Of a stretch of DNA of 23,367 nucleotides, positions 1-9,378 are shown in pieces; within the stretch, counting starts at the first letter, position 1; every line of letters begins with the position of its first letter. This DNA is from Antrodiella citrinella. Taxonomy: Eukaryota > Basidiomycota > Agaricomycetes > Polyporales > Steccherinaceae. The stretch is from NCBI GenBank assembly GCA_004802725.1, contig SGPM01000393.1:1-23367 (forward strand), read 5' to 3'. The notes beneath the pieces are model-generated. The model was not told the DNA's origin. It made no database searches and worked only from the letters and a program-made list of their open reading frames with translations. Made by a program: the position numbers and the translations under genes.

Positions 1-163
1 GCAATGTATAGCAAGCAGACAGCGAGCAGATGCAGCTCAAAACGATATTCATTATACGACAATAGATAGCGATTGATGGACATTCGGACACCGGCGCTTC
101 TCCGGCGCTTCCATCAAAGCCATGGTCGGTCATGACTAGCCATGGCTCGGCAACGCTCGGTCA

Positions 164-183
164 CGGTCATTGGTCAATGACCG
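164..183. repeat. Perfect 9-bp inverted repeat over the stop codon of the first gene
   Basis: CGGTCATTG, a 2-nt spacer, then CAATGACCG. The minus-strand stop codon (167-169) falls inside the left arm. It could form a stem in the transcript, or simply be chance; the surrounding 60-200 nt are rich in short repeats of GGTCA and CCATGG type. Confidence 0.6.
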
Positions 184-1098
184 CGCCTCTCTGGTCACGA
201 CTTTCCAAGACTGGATGAAGCCCACTATCTGGTTCCGATAGCAATGAGCCAATGGCCATGGATTCTCGCGAACGAGGTGAGTCATGGGTGCTCCCATGGG
301 TCGAAGAGGAAGAATATGGTGACGGAGGCATGTCATGGGGCAGCGTCGGCCGTGTATTCGGGATGATAGCGCGAGGACGGGGCTCTCTTGAATGTGCTAC
401 AGGAGATCGGGACGTGCGGCGCCGTTTCCGAGAGGGACCCGCACTGGCGGGGGGATCTCGCTCGCGTTCGCGCTCCCTCGATCGGACCTCTGGGGCGGCG
501 GCGGGCTGCTTGTGGAGGCGCACGGATGATTCCGCGTGATTGTGTGCGTTTGGGTACGCGTGCGCAGGCAACGGTGGGGAGTTGTGATATGAAGTCGTCG
601 GCGGTGGAGTGGGGAAATGTGGTTGATACATATGCGTAGGGTGGTTGTCGTGCACTTGGGACGCAGTTGCTGGTAGTGGAGTGCTGTACATTTCGAGCAT
701 GGTGCGATGCAGGGAAGCCATAGAAGCTATGCGCTTCAGAAAACAAGTTTCAGCATGACGCCAATGTTAGGAAATATGGCGGAGGGGCACGAACCTGGTC
801 TTCGGCGCTCTTGGCATTGAGCATGGAGATGAGCATTTCACGGTCGCCATCGCCCTTGGCTTTGTACGCCCCCAGAATCTCGCGAAGAGAAGGCGGGGGC
901 GGCTAGAAGAAACACGTGACCGGGTGAGCTCATATGTTGGGATGGGGTCGTGAGACAGAGGGTGCATACCTGGTCGAGAACATGCCAGGTGGAGGTGAGG
1001 AGTGATTTTACGATGGGCTCCATGGCGTAGGACTGTGAATTGGGAAGGTCGAGGACAGAGGAGTGTGCGGCGGGGGAGAGGAGGGCAGAGGCAGACAT
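167..1098 (-). CDS. Uncharacterised Ser/Pro-rich protein with a basic nuclear-localisation-like stretch (3 exons, 267 aa)
   Basis: I do not recognise this gene. The spliced model is join(167..733, 795..902, 970..1098) on the minus strand, with introns of 61 and 67 nt that keep frame. The start at 1098 was chosen because it opens a compact N-terminus (MSASALLSPA); ATGs further upstream lead into Leu/Cys runs that look like leader sequence. Residues about 25-105, spread over all three exons, look ordered and conserved-like: they include WHVLDQ, then a proline run followed by LREILGAY, GDGDREMLISMLNAKSAEDQ and ASLHRTMLEMY. After that the chain becomes His/Pro/Ser-rich and disordered. An alternating Arg-Glu run is followed by RKRRRTSRS, a good nuclear localisation candidate. 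Near the C-terminus is MAIGSLLS, a type of short motif I associate with fungal transcriptional regulators. No DNA-binding domain is visible, so a nuclear regulatory role is inference only. The stop codon lies inside a palindrome. Confidence 0.7.
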
Positions 1099-2003
1099 GG
1101 GAGTCGGGGGAAGAGGCAGGGGAACATTTTTGCGGTGCAGCAGGGTATTTGAGTCTTGGATAGCCAAGGGTGATAGACTATCTTTGTTGGTATTGGGAGG
1201 CAGAGTAAATATAGGATGCCAAGCCAGGAAGAGCACGACAGCCGGTTCGTGCCATCTCTTGGGACATTCTTGGAACCTGGCTCTGTCACAAGGCGGCGCA
1301 TGTGGGCACCCGGGTCGAGCGTCGAAGCTGGATACGTCGATACGCCGAGCGACGGACAGCAGCAGCAACAACAGCGAGGGCAACGCAGCAGCCCAGCGCA
1401 GAAGCTATTCCTGGCCACACCCTCGGCGCTTGCTTGGCTCGTCCCAAATAGCATGATGCCGCTTTTTATAGCTCAATGTCTTGGCACTCCCATCCTCCTG
1501 CTCGGTTTCTTCTCGGGCCCTGCGCGAATTTACCCGCTAAACATCTTGGCACACACCGACAGTCCTCAGACATAGCGCCGCAGAACGCCCATGTAGACAT
1601 GCCAAGGTCACATCGGAGCAACGCGGGTCTGCATTCTCACCCTTCTCCGCACACCATCATGTAAACTCCTCAAAACGACTCGGCAGTCTCATAGTCGCCG
1701 GTGTATCCGCACATGTGTTTACGTACATGTGGGTCATGTGCTCTACACGTGATCGACACATCGACGCGACTCGAGTCACAGCACGCTCCCAAAAGAGGCC
1801 CTTCCTCTTCCCTCCTCACTGTGACTCACGAAGGACTCTCCGGGCAGCTATATATTCAAAGGTGTACCAGGCTTGACAGCTCTCTACAACAACCTCAGAC
1901 AATACGAGCTGGCAGGCCACGTCAACATCGTCGAGGATTACAGCGACACCCGCAAGTGCGCAATATCAACACCCTCTTCCCGGCGCCTTTCGCTCTGAGC
2001 AAT
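1099..2003. promoter_or_regulatory. Divergent intergenic region between the uncharacterised gene and the F-box gene
   Basis: This 905-bp stretch separates two outward-facing start codons. On the plus strand TATATATT at 1849-1856 is about 150 nt before the F-box ATG at 2004 and is a good TATA-box candidate. On the minus strand TATAAAAA at 1463-1470 lies about 365 nt before the ATG of gene 1, implying a long 5' leader or an unseen leader intron. The open frames here are short and not protein-like, so I call no gene. Confidence 0.5.
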
Positions 2004-3744
2004 ATGAACTTCTCGTCGCTCCCGTTGGATGTCGTGGATCGCATTCTCACCTGTTTGACCGACTTCAAGACCTTATCTGCTGCCCTCCGCACGTCCAAGC
2101 ACCTGATATACTCTGTCTTCCGAGATCACCCTATATCGATCACTCGTGCCATCGCCATTAACCTGGCTGGTCCTGCTCTACCTCAAGCACTCAGGGCCAT
2201 TCGTATGAAGACCATGATGGAGAACGATCTGGCGCTTGCGCTCGTGCCATCCGAGAGTGCTCTTGAGAATCGGACGTTGACGCGAGATATCGCGTCGAAA
2301 GTGGAGGCCAATGCACCGATCGCTCATGGGCTGGAAGACCTGTTCAGTATGAAGTGAGTACATGGAGTATCAATTGGCTACATCTTGTTCATGATCATCT
2401 AGATATAAGGACCGAACCTCGAGGACAAGTCAGCTCACTGATAACGAGTCTCTGCAATTTCAGAAGGCACTCTACCGCACTTGGGCTATCGCTAGTTTGG
2501 TCAGTGCATGGTGCATGAACGACCTGTACAACGATGAAGACGACGAAGAAAACAGTGACGACGATGACGACGATATGGATCCTTCTCAGAAGAGGCTTCT
2601 CGCGCTCTTGCTCCAGCAACTTCAACTCTTCAGCAATCAAGAGCTTCGCGAAATTCATGACATTACCCTGTTCCTCAGATTTGCTATCGGGATGGTAGTT
2701 TCCCAAAGATATCCGCATTGTGAGCAACGATCCGACAATAACCGACATAAGGTTTCTCATACCATATATTAGTTCCATTCTCATTCATGGGCTCCAACTT
2801 CGCTCTGTATGAACCGAATTTGATCTGGCCGGTTTTGAATCGCGAATGTTACAAAAATTTTGAGACATACAAGATCCGCACCTTGCACGACACCATTTAC
2901 AGCGGACTCCTTCGGAATGCGATGTCACAACTATGGGAGGAAAGGAAAGTCAAACCTGACACCTGGCTCTTGGCTCCTTCGAAGGTATTCGTGGAGAACG
3001 CGAAAGGAACGCAGGATACGTGTACGTTGCAACCTGTGTCTCTTCAAATTGTCCATTCCCTGAACAATGCTTCTCACAGGTGATCGGTGCAATGCTGTTG
3101 GCGGGCTGGATCTTTTTGGGCGTTCCAGTGAGTTTCTTTTGTCATTGCTCCGCCCTCCGTGCATTAAGTGTATCATTAGATTTCGACCTCTGGAGGCGCA
3201 ACCATTACATTCAACACTTCTTCGAGAACATGTTCCTCCCCGGCCACCTCTCCCGCAACGCCGTCATCACGCAATGGCTCGAATGCCTCAAACACGCCGA
3301 CGCAGCGGGGTATCGGACGTTCAAGTTCGACGAACTGGCGGATGACATCTATGAGATCGCCGAGGAGCAAGACGGACCAGGAGCGTGGAGTCGGGATGCG
3401 TGGTATTGCACCGAGTGTGTGAACGAGCTGTTCAAGAGGCATTTTTGGCGGTGGATCTTGGCGGCGCGTAGGAAAGGTACGTCTTGCGTGTATTATTTTC
3501 TTGGGTGAGGTACGTTTTGGCTGATTTGGGTTGTCTGGCTACTATCCAGAAGGCGAGCCGGTCAAAGACGATTGCTGGTATGGCTATGAGTGCAGGACCA
3601 TGACTCACAAGACGGAACATGCGGAGAAACTCAATGTGAGTTTAAACGTCTCTCGTTCTCTCGTCACTGTGTCGTTGCTGATGGGAGATTTAGCATTTAT
3701 GCGTGCCTACGCGTGGGACGGGTGTTGTGACGGCTGCTCAGTGA
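2004..3744 (+). CDS. F-box domain protein (7 exons, 465 aa)
   Basis: Probable substrate receptor of an SCF (Skp1-cullin-F-box) ubiquitin ligase. Model: join(2004..2353, 2403..2719, 2773..3021, 3080..3127, 3180..3476, 3550..3635, 3694..3744); all introns are GT-AG, 49-73 nt, and frame is kept throughout. The F-box lies at the very N-terminus (residues about 3-45: SSLPLDVVDRILTCLTDFKT), followed by ITRAIAINLAGPALPQALR, a combination I associate with an expanded Agaricomycete F-box family. Residues about 160-176 form a strongly acidic Asp/Glu run. The C-terminal half is alpha-helical looking, with Trp and Cys residues, and ends near HLCVPTRG, as relatives do. No LRR, WD40 or Kelch repeats are visible, so the target is unknown. 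The start at 2004 was preferred over an in-frame ATG at 1701 because the TATA-like box at 1849 lies between them and the upstream extension is not protein-like. Exon 4 (48 nt) is the least certain. Confidence 0.82.
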
Positions 3745-4121
3745 AGATTTCGGGATCGGACTGCTTTGTGAACACTCGGACAGATGACTGCTGACTTGTA
3801 CATTATGGGATTGTAGGCCTGACATGAACGATATATATGTCGTGAAAGCGTATTTGCACGTCCTCCGGCAAAATAGCCTCGCCCAGTGGGGTTTTCATGG
3901 CCGTATTACTATGCCTGAATGTAGTGCGGTCGGCTAGATGATCGATTACGCACCTTCATAAGCTTGTGCTCGATCATGCACTATCCAAGCACGAGCCCCT
4001 TTTTGCACACGACCACCATCATCGGGCGGTTTGTCTATGCTACCCCAAGGAACGGTGCACGTCTGCACTTCGTAACGTGCGTTCAGGAACTGCAGTGCTC
4101 TCAACTTGAACGCCGCTCAAC
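3745..4121. other. Intergenic region between F-box and AP-3 sigma genes
   Basis: This 377-bp stretch separates two plus-strand genes. It must hold the F-box 3' end and the promoter of the AP-3 sigma gene. A TATATAT run sits near 3835, about 290 nt before the next ATG, too far to be a confident TATA box. I see no further gene or repeat. Confidence 0.5.
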
Positions 4122-4959
4122 ATGATTCACGCGGTCCTCATCTGTACGTGCCCCTCCCTCCTCCCAGTCTACACCAACACTGACCTCTTTGCAGTCAACA
4201 CGACTGGTGTTCCACGCCTCACCAAGTTCTACACGGCGCTACAACAATCCGCGTCCAACTTGACCCAGAAGATATTCTCCCTCATCTCCGCGCGCCCTGC
4301 AACCCTCTGCAACTTCCTCGACGCTCCCGAGCTCGAGGGCTTTTTAGTCCAGAAGGATTTAGATGGAGAAAAGCTTAGGGTGGTGTATAGGAACTATGCG
4401 ACGCTGTATTTCGTGTTTGTGGTAGATGGTGCCGAAAGTGAGCTGGGAGTTTTGGATCTGATACAGGTCCGTGCTGGCCGCCGTTTGCCCCGGCTGCGAA
4501 TGATTCACTCATGTGGTACGTGTGTGGCGACCATTTCGTAGGTATTCGTGGAATCTTTGGACCGTGCGTTCGAGAATGTGTGCGAGTTGGATCTCGTGTT
4601 CCACTTTGATGAAGTATGTGACTGCCTTCGCCTGCCTCCTCGTATTCATTGACTGACTATGAGACTTTTGCTTAGGTACACCACATTCTCTCGGAGATCA
4701 TTCAAGGTGGTCTTGTACTAGACACAAATGTTGAGGACATCGAGCTGGCAGGTATGCTCTCTCTTTCTCTTCACTCGGTCTATTTGCTAATGCATCTTCA
4801 TCCTCAGTGACAAGCGCCGCTAAGGCTCGTAAAGAATCATACGCGTCTGCCAACCCTCTCTCATTAGGTGGCGGAGGGGTGGGAGGGTCCCGGAGCACTG
4901 GGCTGCAGACACCGCTGGGTTGGCTCACGGGGAAATTGACTGGCGTTAGCACGCGCTAA
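4122..4959 (+). CDS. APS3: AP-3 adaptor complex subunit sigma (5 exons, 197 aa)
   Basis: Small (sigma) subunit of the heterotetrameric AP-3 adaptor, which sorts cargo from Golgi/endosomes to the vacuole; it acts on the cytosolic face of membranes. Model: join(4122..4143, 4195..4466, 4542..4613, 4676..4751, 4808..4959). The short first exon encodes MIHAVLI, and splicing joins it to FNTTGVPRLTKFY, the usual sigma beginning. Residues 1 to about 150 form the clathrin-adaptor small-chain (longin-like) fold: YRNYATLYFVFVVD, then LDLIQVFVESLDRAFENVCE, then VHHILSEIIQGG and VLDTN near residue 140. The last ~45 residues are a Gly/Ser-rich tail ending in a PLGWLTGKLTG stretch. Length matches AP-3 sigma (about 190 aa) rather than AP-1/AP-2 sigma (about 150 aa), and the ISARPATLCNFLD segment also points to AP-3. 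It converges on MED6. Confidence 0.93.
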
Positions 4960-5396
4960 CAACAGGATGAGTCGCGATGACTGTCATGGATTCCATTCTT
5001 AGAGTCGCCGTCGTGCTACGTGTATTCCTATGTAATAGTCGGAGGAGGATTACCGACACGTAGTCCAGTTCCTTGAATTCTTCTCGTCGTCGCTACCGTA
5101 ACATGTACTGTCACACCGTATTGGGTCGCCTTGGCATGGGAAGTGGAAGAGTGTATGAATAGAATGATTCACATCGTCACCACGTATCCCCGCGCTAGGT
5201 ATTGACGTGTCCTAAGTCTAGCGATGGTGATTATGCACAAAGAGGGACCATACCATGGTCCCTCGATATGTGCCTATTTCGAAAGGAGACTCGCGTCTTG
5301 ATGCTATGAAACCTGACCGGGAGGGGGTGCGAGGGATGTGCCTATTAGTATTAGACAGGATACTTGGTCAGATTTGCTTCAGCTTGTAAAAGAAAA
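4960..5396. other. Convergent intergenic region (AP-3 sigma / MED6)
   Basis: These 437 bp lie between two tail-to-tail genes and should hold both 3' UTRs. No gene is visible. The main structure is a perfect 10-bp inverted repeat (5242-5264, listed separately). A weaker CGCTAG...CTAGCG pair surrounds 5193-5223. Confidence 0.5.
5242..5264. repeat. Perfect 10-bp inverted repeat with 3-nt loop between convergent genes
   Basis: GAGGGACCAT, ACC, ATGGTCCCTC. The stem would be GC-rich and has a tight loop. It sits 283 nt past the AP-3 sigma stop and 133 nt past the MED6 stop, so it could be in either 3' UTR or mark transcription termination for both strands. The function is not shown by sequence alone. 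Confidence 0.7.
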
Positions 5397-6522
5397 TTAC
5401 ATACGTTTCTTCTTCTTCTTCCCGGCACCTGGCTGACCCTTGACTGGCTGGGACTCTTGCGGCGTCGGTGCACTTGTCGCACTCTTCGGTGTGGCAGGTC
5501 TCTGGGGCGCTGGTGGCATTGGGGTTGGAACCGACTCTCCTGTTGCAGTTACGGGTGTCTCCACCATAGTTTTCTCAGCAGCAGTTGAAGGAAGGGTGAA
5601 AGATTGATTCGCATGCACGGCTGTCGTGCGCATCGCGTTGTATAAAAGCATGTTGTTCTGTCGCTTCTTGCCATCTCCAGCAGGAGTTGCATATTTGCGC
5701 TTTGTAGGATCATTTTCAGGAAGAGCTTCGGATTCGGCAGGAGCCTGCCCTGCGGCTTCTTCTGCATCCTCCCTCACATCGCCGTCAGGTTTCTTGCCGT
5801 CCTCTGGTAGAGATGGATCCGAGATGGGCCATACAAAACCTGTGCGAGGTGTGTACGTCGGCCGACGGGCCCGTAGAGTATCCATGGACGTTTGGAGGGA
5901 ATGCAGCGAGGTGAGCTGCAGCGATATAAGTCGCATGCAACCCCACGGTAGGGATCCACATACCAATCTATTCGAGAGCAAAGTATAGACGTCCGGAGAT
6001 TGGTAGATTCTATTGTTCATTATGAAATATGCAGTGAGCGGGTGAACTGACAAAACACAAAGTTAGGAACATTTCTGACATGCATATGCAAGACGCATAC
6101 CTTCGTCTGGGGACACGCGGTTCCGCTTGTGAATGATGAAGAGCGACGGAGGTTGCGAGTGGACAAGAGCAAATTCTATGCCCGTAAATCGTCTATAACA
6201 AGGCAAGATCAGCTGCACTGACACTTGACATGGGGATGCAACGCACTTGAGCTCCTCGGCCTCGTTCACGAGCGGAATACCGGTGTGCATGGTCTGCATA
6301 CGGAGGACCTGGTTGTTACTTTGCTTATCATAGAACATGGACGTCGCGAAGTAGTCGAATACATTCTCATTCGTCAAAGGTCCGTTGGCCTGGGTCGATA
6401 GGGAGAGTTATTCTCAGTGTTCGACGAAGCGTAAATAATGCCAAGTTGACCTGAATGTATTCGTGCCAGATGAAGAACCTGTGACTATAGTCGTCTGGGG
6501 GATGAAGGTCGTTCAGATCCAT
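5397..6522 (-). CDS. MED6: Mediator of RNA polymerase II transcription subunit 6 (6 exons on the minus strand as 5 joined introns removed; 302 aa)
   Basis: Head-module subunit of Mediator, bridging activators and RNA polymerase II in the nucleus. Exons found: 6451..6522, 6247..6389, 6101..6192, 5964..6046 and 5397..5915, so five exons and four introns of 48-61 nt (the count of five exons is the correct one). The start at 6522 gives MDLNDLHPPDDYSHRFFIWH; FFIWHEYIQ followed by GPLTNENVFDYFATSMFYDKQS is the MED6 hallmark. VHPLTAYFIMNNRIYQSPD at about residues 103-121 is the second conserved block, closing the MED6 domain near residue 150. The rest is a disordered acidic then Pro/Thr/Ala-rich tail containing KKRQNN, ending in a lysine run (KKKKKR), probably a nuclear localisation signal. 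It shares a 302-bp promoter with the NRAMP transporter, a region holding three ACGCGT motifs. Confidence 0.94.
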
Positions 6523-6824
6523 GATAACAACAGGATATCCGTGGCGTTGAGGGTGAGGAGGTGGTCACGGTCTATAGGAGAAACGCGTTTAAACTTTACA
6601 GACGTTTACACGCGAGGAGACGCGTTCACGCGTTTGTTTCCCACGGGTGCTATATCTCCCCATGAGCGCGTTCGGTCTTTCGTGTCCCGACTTGAGTGGG
6701 AAGACAACGAGATATATACATCCCGCTACCGAAAACTTGTTTCTATCCACTCTCCTGGACCCAACAAGTATACCCAGCATGGCGCCGCCGCTCGACACGA
6801 CCCCATCCACCCACCATCACTGGC
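6523..6824. promoter_or_regulatory. Bidirectional promoter of MED6 and the NRAMP transporter, with three ACGCGT boxes
   Basis: These 302 bp separate outward-facing start codons. ACGCGT occurs at 6583-6588, 6620-6625 and 6628-6633, three copies in 51 bp; this hexamer is the MluI cell-cycle box bound by the fungal MBF factor. A TATATA run at 6713-6718, 107 nt before the transporter ATG, is a TATA-box candidate for that gene only. The boxes lie 61-111 nt from the MED6 ATG and about 190-240 nt from the transporter ATG. Confidence 0.55.
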
Positions 6825-9143
6825 ATGCCTCCGCAACCACTTTCAACGTTCGATACCCTCCAGACTCCTCGGGATGCGCTCCGTGACGAGCTTGAGCAAC
6901 CTCGAGTCCCAAGCATATCGTCTCGCGTTTGGAGATGGGCAAATGTGACTGGTCATCATCTGAAAAATCATGTCGGCGTGGGCATCATATGCTCTGTGGC
7001 ATACTTCGACCCGTAAGCCATGTCCATAAATACTCAAGGATGTTTATGAACATATAGCATCACAGAGGGAATTGGAGTGTTGACCTACAAGCAGGTTCAG
7101 AGTTCGGCTACAGACCGATGCTCTTTGTCTTGTTGCTGGCTGGTCTAGGTGCGATGGTGTTGCAGGTGCGACCTTTCAGTCTGGCATTTTACAGTGGTGG
7201 GACGTAACACATATATCGCTCCCAGTCGCTGTCATTCAAGCTTGGCTGTGTCACTGGCTTTGGTATGTTTAATTTCTCAGAATGCGTTATCGTGAGGAAT
7301 GGTCTGAAGAAAGTGCCCTACAGACTTGGCGTCGCATTGCAGACTGCTCCTTCATGACAGGCCAAGACATCGTCGACTGATCCGGTACACGGTCTTGTAT
7401 CCTCTGTACGCCCTCTGCGAGATCGCTATTATAAGTACGGATCTGGCAGAGTTGCTTGGGTCTGCCATTGGTCTATGCCTTCTGTTCCCCAGTCTACCTC
7501 TTTGGGCGGCCGTTCTCATAACGGCGAGCGACGTATTGATCTTCCTAGTCATGGGAGATCCTTCACGAGGGCAAAGACGTTCAGTGAAGATCTTCGAGTT
7601 TACTGTCATTGCTCTGGTAAGCGTAGATATCATATTGATATTGCTCACACCCACATTGCTAAGCATGGTCTATCCGCACAGGTATTCGGCGTCTTCGCAT
7701 GCTTCGTCGTTCTAATGATCAGAGTGAAACCTGACTGGCCACAGGTATTCCTGGGATTTATTCCGTCTGCGAAACTGTTTCAAACACATCCCAACGCGCT
7801 TTATACCGGTGAGTGGCCGTATAACGCGACGTGTATCATTGTCTCAACTCTCAACTTCGCGCAGCTGTCGGGATGCTTGGCGCGACAGTCATGCCCCACG
7901 CCTTGTTCCTAGGATCCTTCTTGGCCACCCGTAACAGGCTTTCCGACAGTTCTGCTTCACTTCCTACCTCGGCAAACGTGTCAGACCCTCCTGCACACAA
8001 TATCCTGCGTCGACTGAGGACCTACTTCAACTCTTTGTTCGAAGTATCGCGTACAGAGCGTAAAGCCGATACAATGGGTTATCGGGACAAATACGCGAGA
8101 GAAAACAATGACCTGAGCTTCATACAAGCCCACTTGACCCATGGACTTGTTGACGTGATCGTCAGTCTATTAGCTATTGCTGTGCCAATCAACTCAGCGT
8201 GAGTGTGTATCTCTTGTCATGGTACGAAGATCATAGATTTCAACTCTTCACCAGTATTTTGATCATTGCTGCGACTGTTTTCCACAAAAAAATGCAGGCG
8301 GCGCCGGCTGGTCTGTTTGACGCGTACGACCTGATCAAGAGTCGTATAGGAGAAGGTGCGCATAGTTCAGACCCAGGTAGACTGTAGATGTTCATATGTA
8401 AATTCAGCTGCTGGGGTTCTCTTTGCCGTTGCTCTGCTTTGTTCTGGCCAGACAGCTAGTATCACGGCAACGCTCGCTGGTCAAGTCGTCTCCGAGGGAT
8501 TCATAGAATGGAGAATCTCTGTATGTTTTCACTCAGTCGCGGCCGAAATCATGCTGATCTCAAGGTTTTGTCGCAGCCATTCATGCGAAGAATAATCACG
8601 CGAATGCTCGGTCTCATTCCATCCATGGTAGTCGCCATCGCGGTCGGCCGACCGGGACTGAATACTTTGCTGGTAGCTTCGCAGGTCGTCCTGTCCATCG
8701 TATTGCCCTTCGTAGCCTTCCCGCTCATCTACTTGACGTCGTCAAAATCCATCATGCGGGTACGCAAGTCGGTGGCCCACAAGTCAGACAGCCCAGTGCT
8801 GCCGCCATGTCCGGTCGTGACTGTCGTTGAGACTCCAGCGCACGACCAGATTGGACTTGCGTTCGATGATTTGCAAACACCCGTGCTCGAGTGTTCCACT
8901 CGCGTCCACCTGACGGACGAGAAGACTGGACTCGGAGGTATAGAGGAAGAAAAACGGGAAGTAGTGATGCCTGATAGTCCAGTGATAGTAGAGGAAGAAT
9001 CGTCTCCAGCATGCGAGGACGTGGACGAGTTCATTGATTATAGTAATGGCTGGTTTACCATTGTGGTTGTTTCGCTAATTTTCTTGGTTGTCATTGCTGC
9101 CAACGTCTACGTGATAGTGATTCTGGCTTTGGGAGATGAATGA
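6825..9143 (+). CDS. NRAMP-family divalent metal (manganese/iron) transporter (9 exons, 619 aa)
   Basis: Proton-coupled importer of Mn2+/Fe2+ in the plasma or endomembrane, related to yeast Smf1/Smf2/Smf3. Model: join(6825..7012, 7066..7165, 7226..7262, 7324..7616, 7682..7808, 7865..8198, 8255..8355, 8408..8520, 8577..9143). The TM1 metal-binding motif DPGN is residues 62-65, assembled across the first intron. TDLAELLG (147-154), TVMPHALFLGS with the TM6 metal-binding MPH at 258-260, and CSGQTASITATLAGQ (about 405-419) are all family signatures, and EGFIEWRISPFMRR follows as expected. About 11 hydrophobic segments can be seen. A roughly 100-residue hydrophilic Ser/Pro/Glu-rich loop (about 486-587) precedes the last membrane segment (about 590-615). 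Which metal is preferred, and which of the yeast SMF genes it matches, cannot be told from this sequence. AATAAA at 9206-9211 is a polyadenylation candidate. Confidence 0.94.
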
Positions 9144-9205
9144 GGACGATGATAGGGATGTATTTATTCGACGACGCTGTATCTATGCTATGTGTACGAT
9201 AGTAG

Positions 9206-9211
9206 AATAAA
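9206..9211 (+). promoter_or_regulatory. Candidate polyadenylation signal AATAAA
   Basis: Lies 63 nt past the transporter stop codon and 64 nt before the tRNA-Lys gene on the opposite strand. Confidence 0.4.
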
Positions 9212-9274
9212 AAGAAAGCGCAATGGAGACTGATCAACGATCACTTCAAGCGCGAACAAAACAACAAAACAACT

Positions 9275-9378
9275 AGCCCACCGCGAGGGTCGAACTCGCA
9301 GCCTTCAGATCACAGGATCTTGTTATTCACCCGCACTCAGTAAGAGTCTGACGCTCTATCCGATTGAGCTAGGCGGGC
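9275..9378 (-). tRNA. tRNA-Lys(CTT) with a 30-nt intron, copy 1
   Basis: Reads on the minus strand. The acceptor stem GCCCGCC/GGTGGGC has one G-U pair, and the D-stem is GCTC/GAGC. The anticodon stem TCAGA/TCTGA encloses loop C-T-CTT-A interrupted by a 30-nt intron (9311-9340) at the canonical site after nucleotide 37, then A38. The T-arm is GCGAG-TTCGACC-CTCGC and the discriminator is U, as in yeast tRNA-Lys(CUU). Exons total 74 nt. Downstream on the minus strand are two TTTT runs, suited to RNA polymerase III termination. The intron contains AAG, complementary to the CUU anticodon, as expected of the pre-tRNA anticodon-intron helix. A second copy is at 17891-17994. Confidence 0.93.

Noticed and set aside
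252..639. Plus-strand open frames over the first gene
   Set aside because: They are antisense to a spliced minus-strand model with clean junctions, and their Arg/Gly-rich composition mirrors the GC-rich low-complexity tail on the other strand.
1701..2003. N-terminal extension of the F-box protein from an ATG at 1701
   Set aside because: The extension is not protein-like and contains the TATA-like box at 1849-1856; the F-box begins right after the ATG at 2004.
2695..2772. Alternative intron in the F-box gene beginning at GTAGTT (2695)
   Set aside because: It breaks the frame; the GTGAGC donor at 2720 with acceptor at 2771-2772 restores it.
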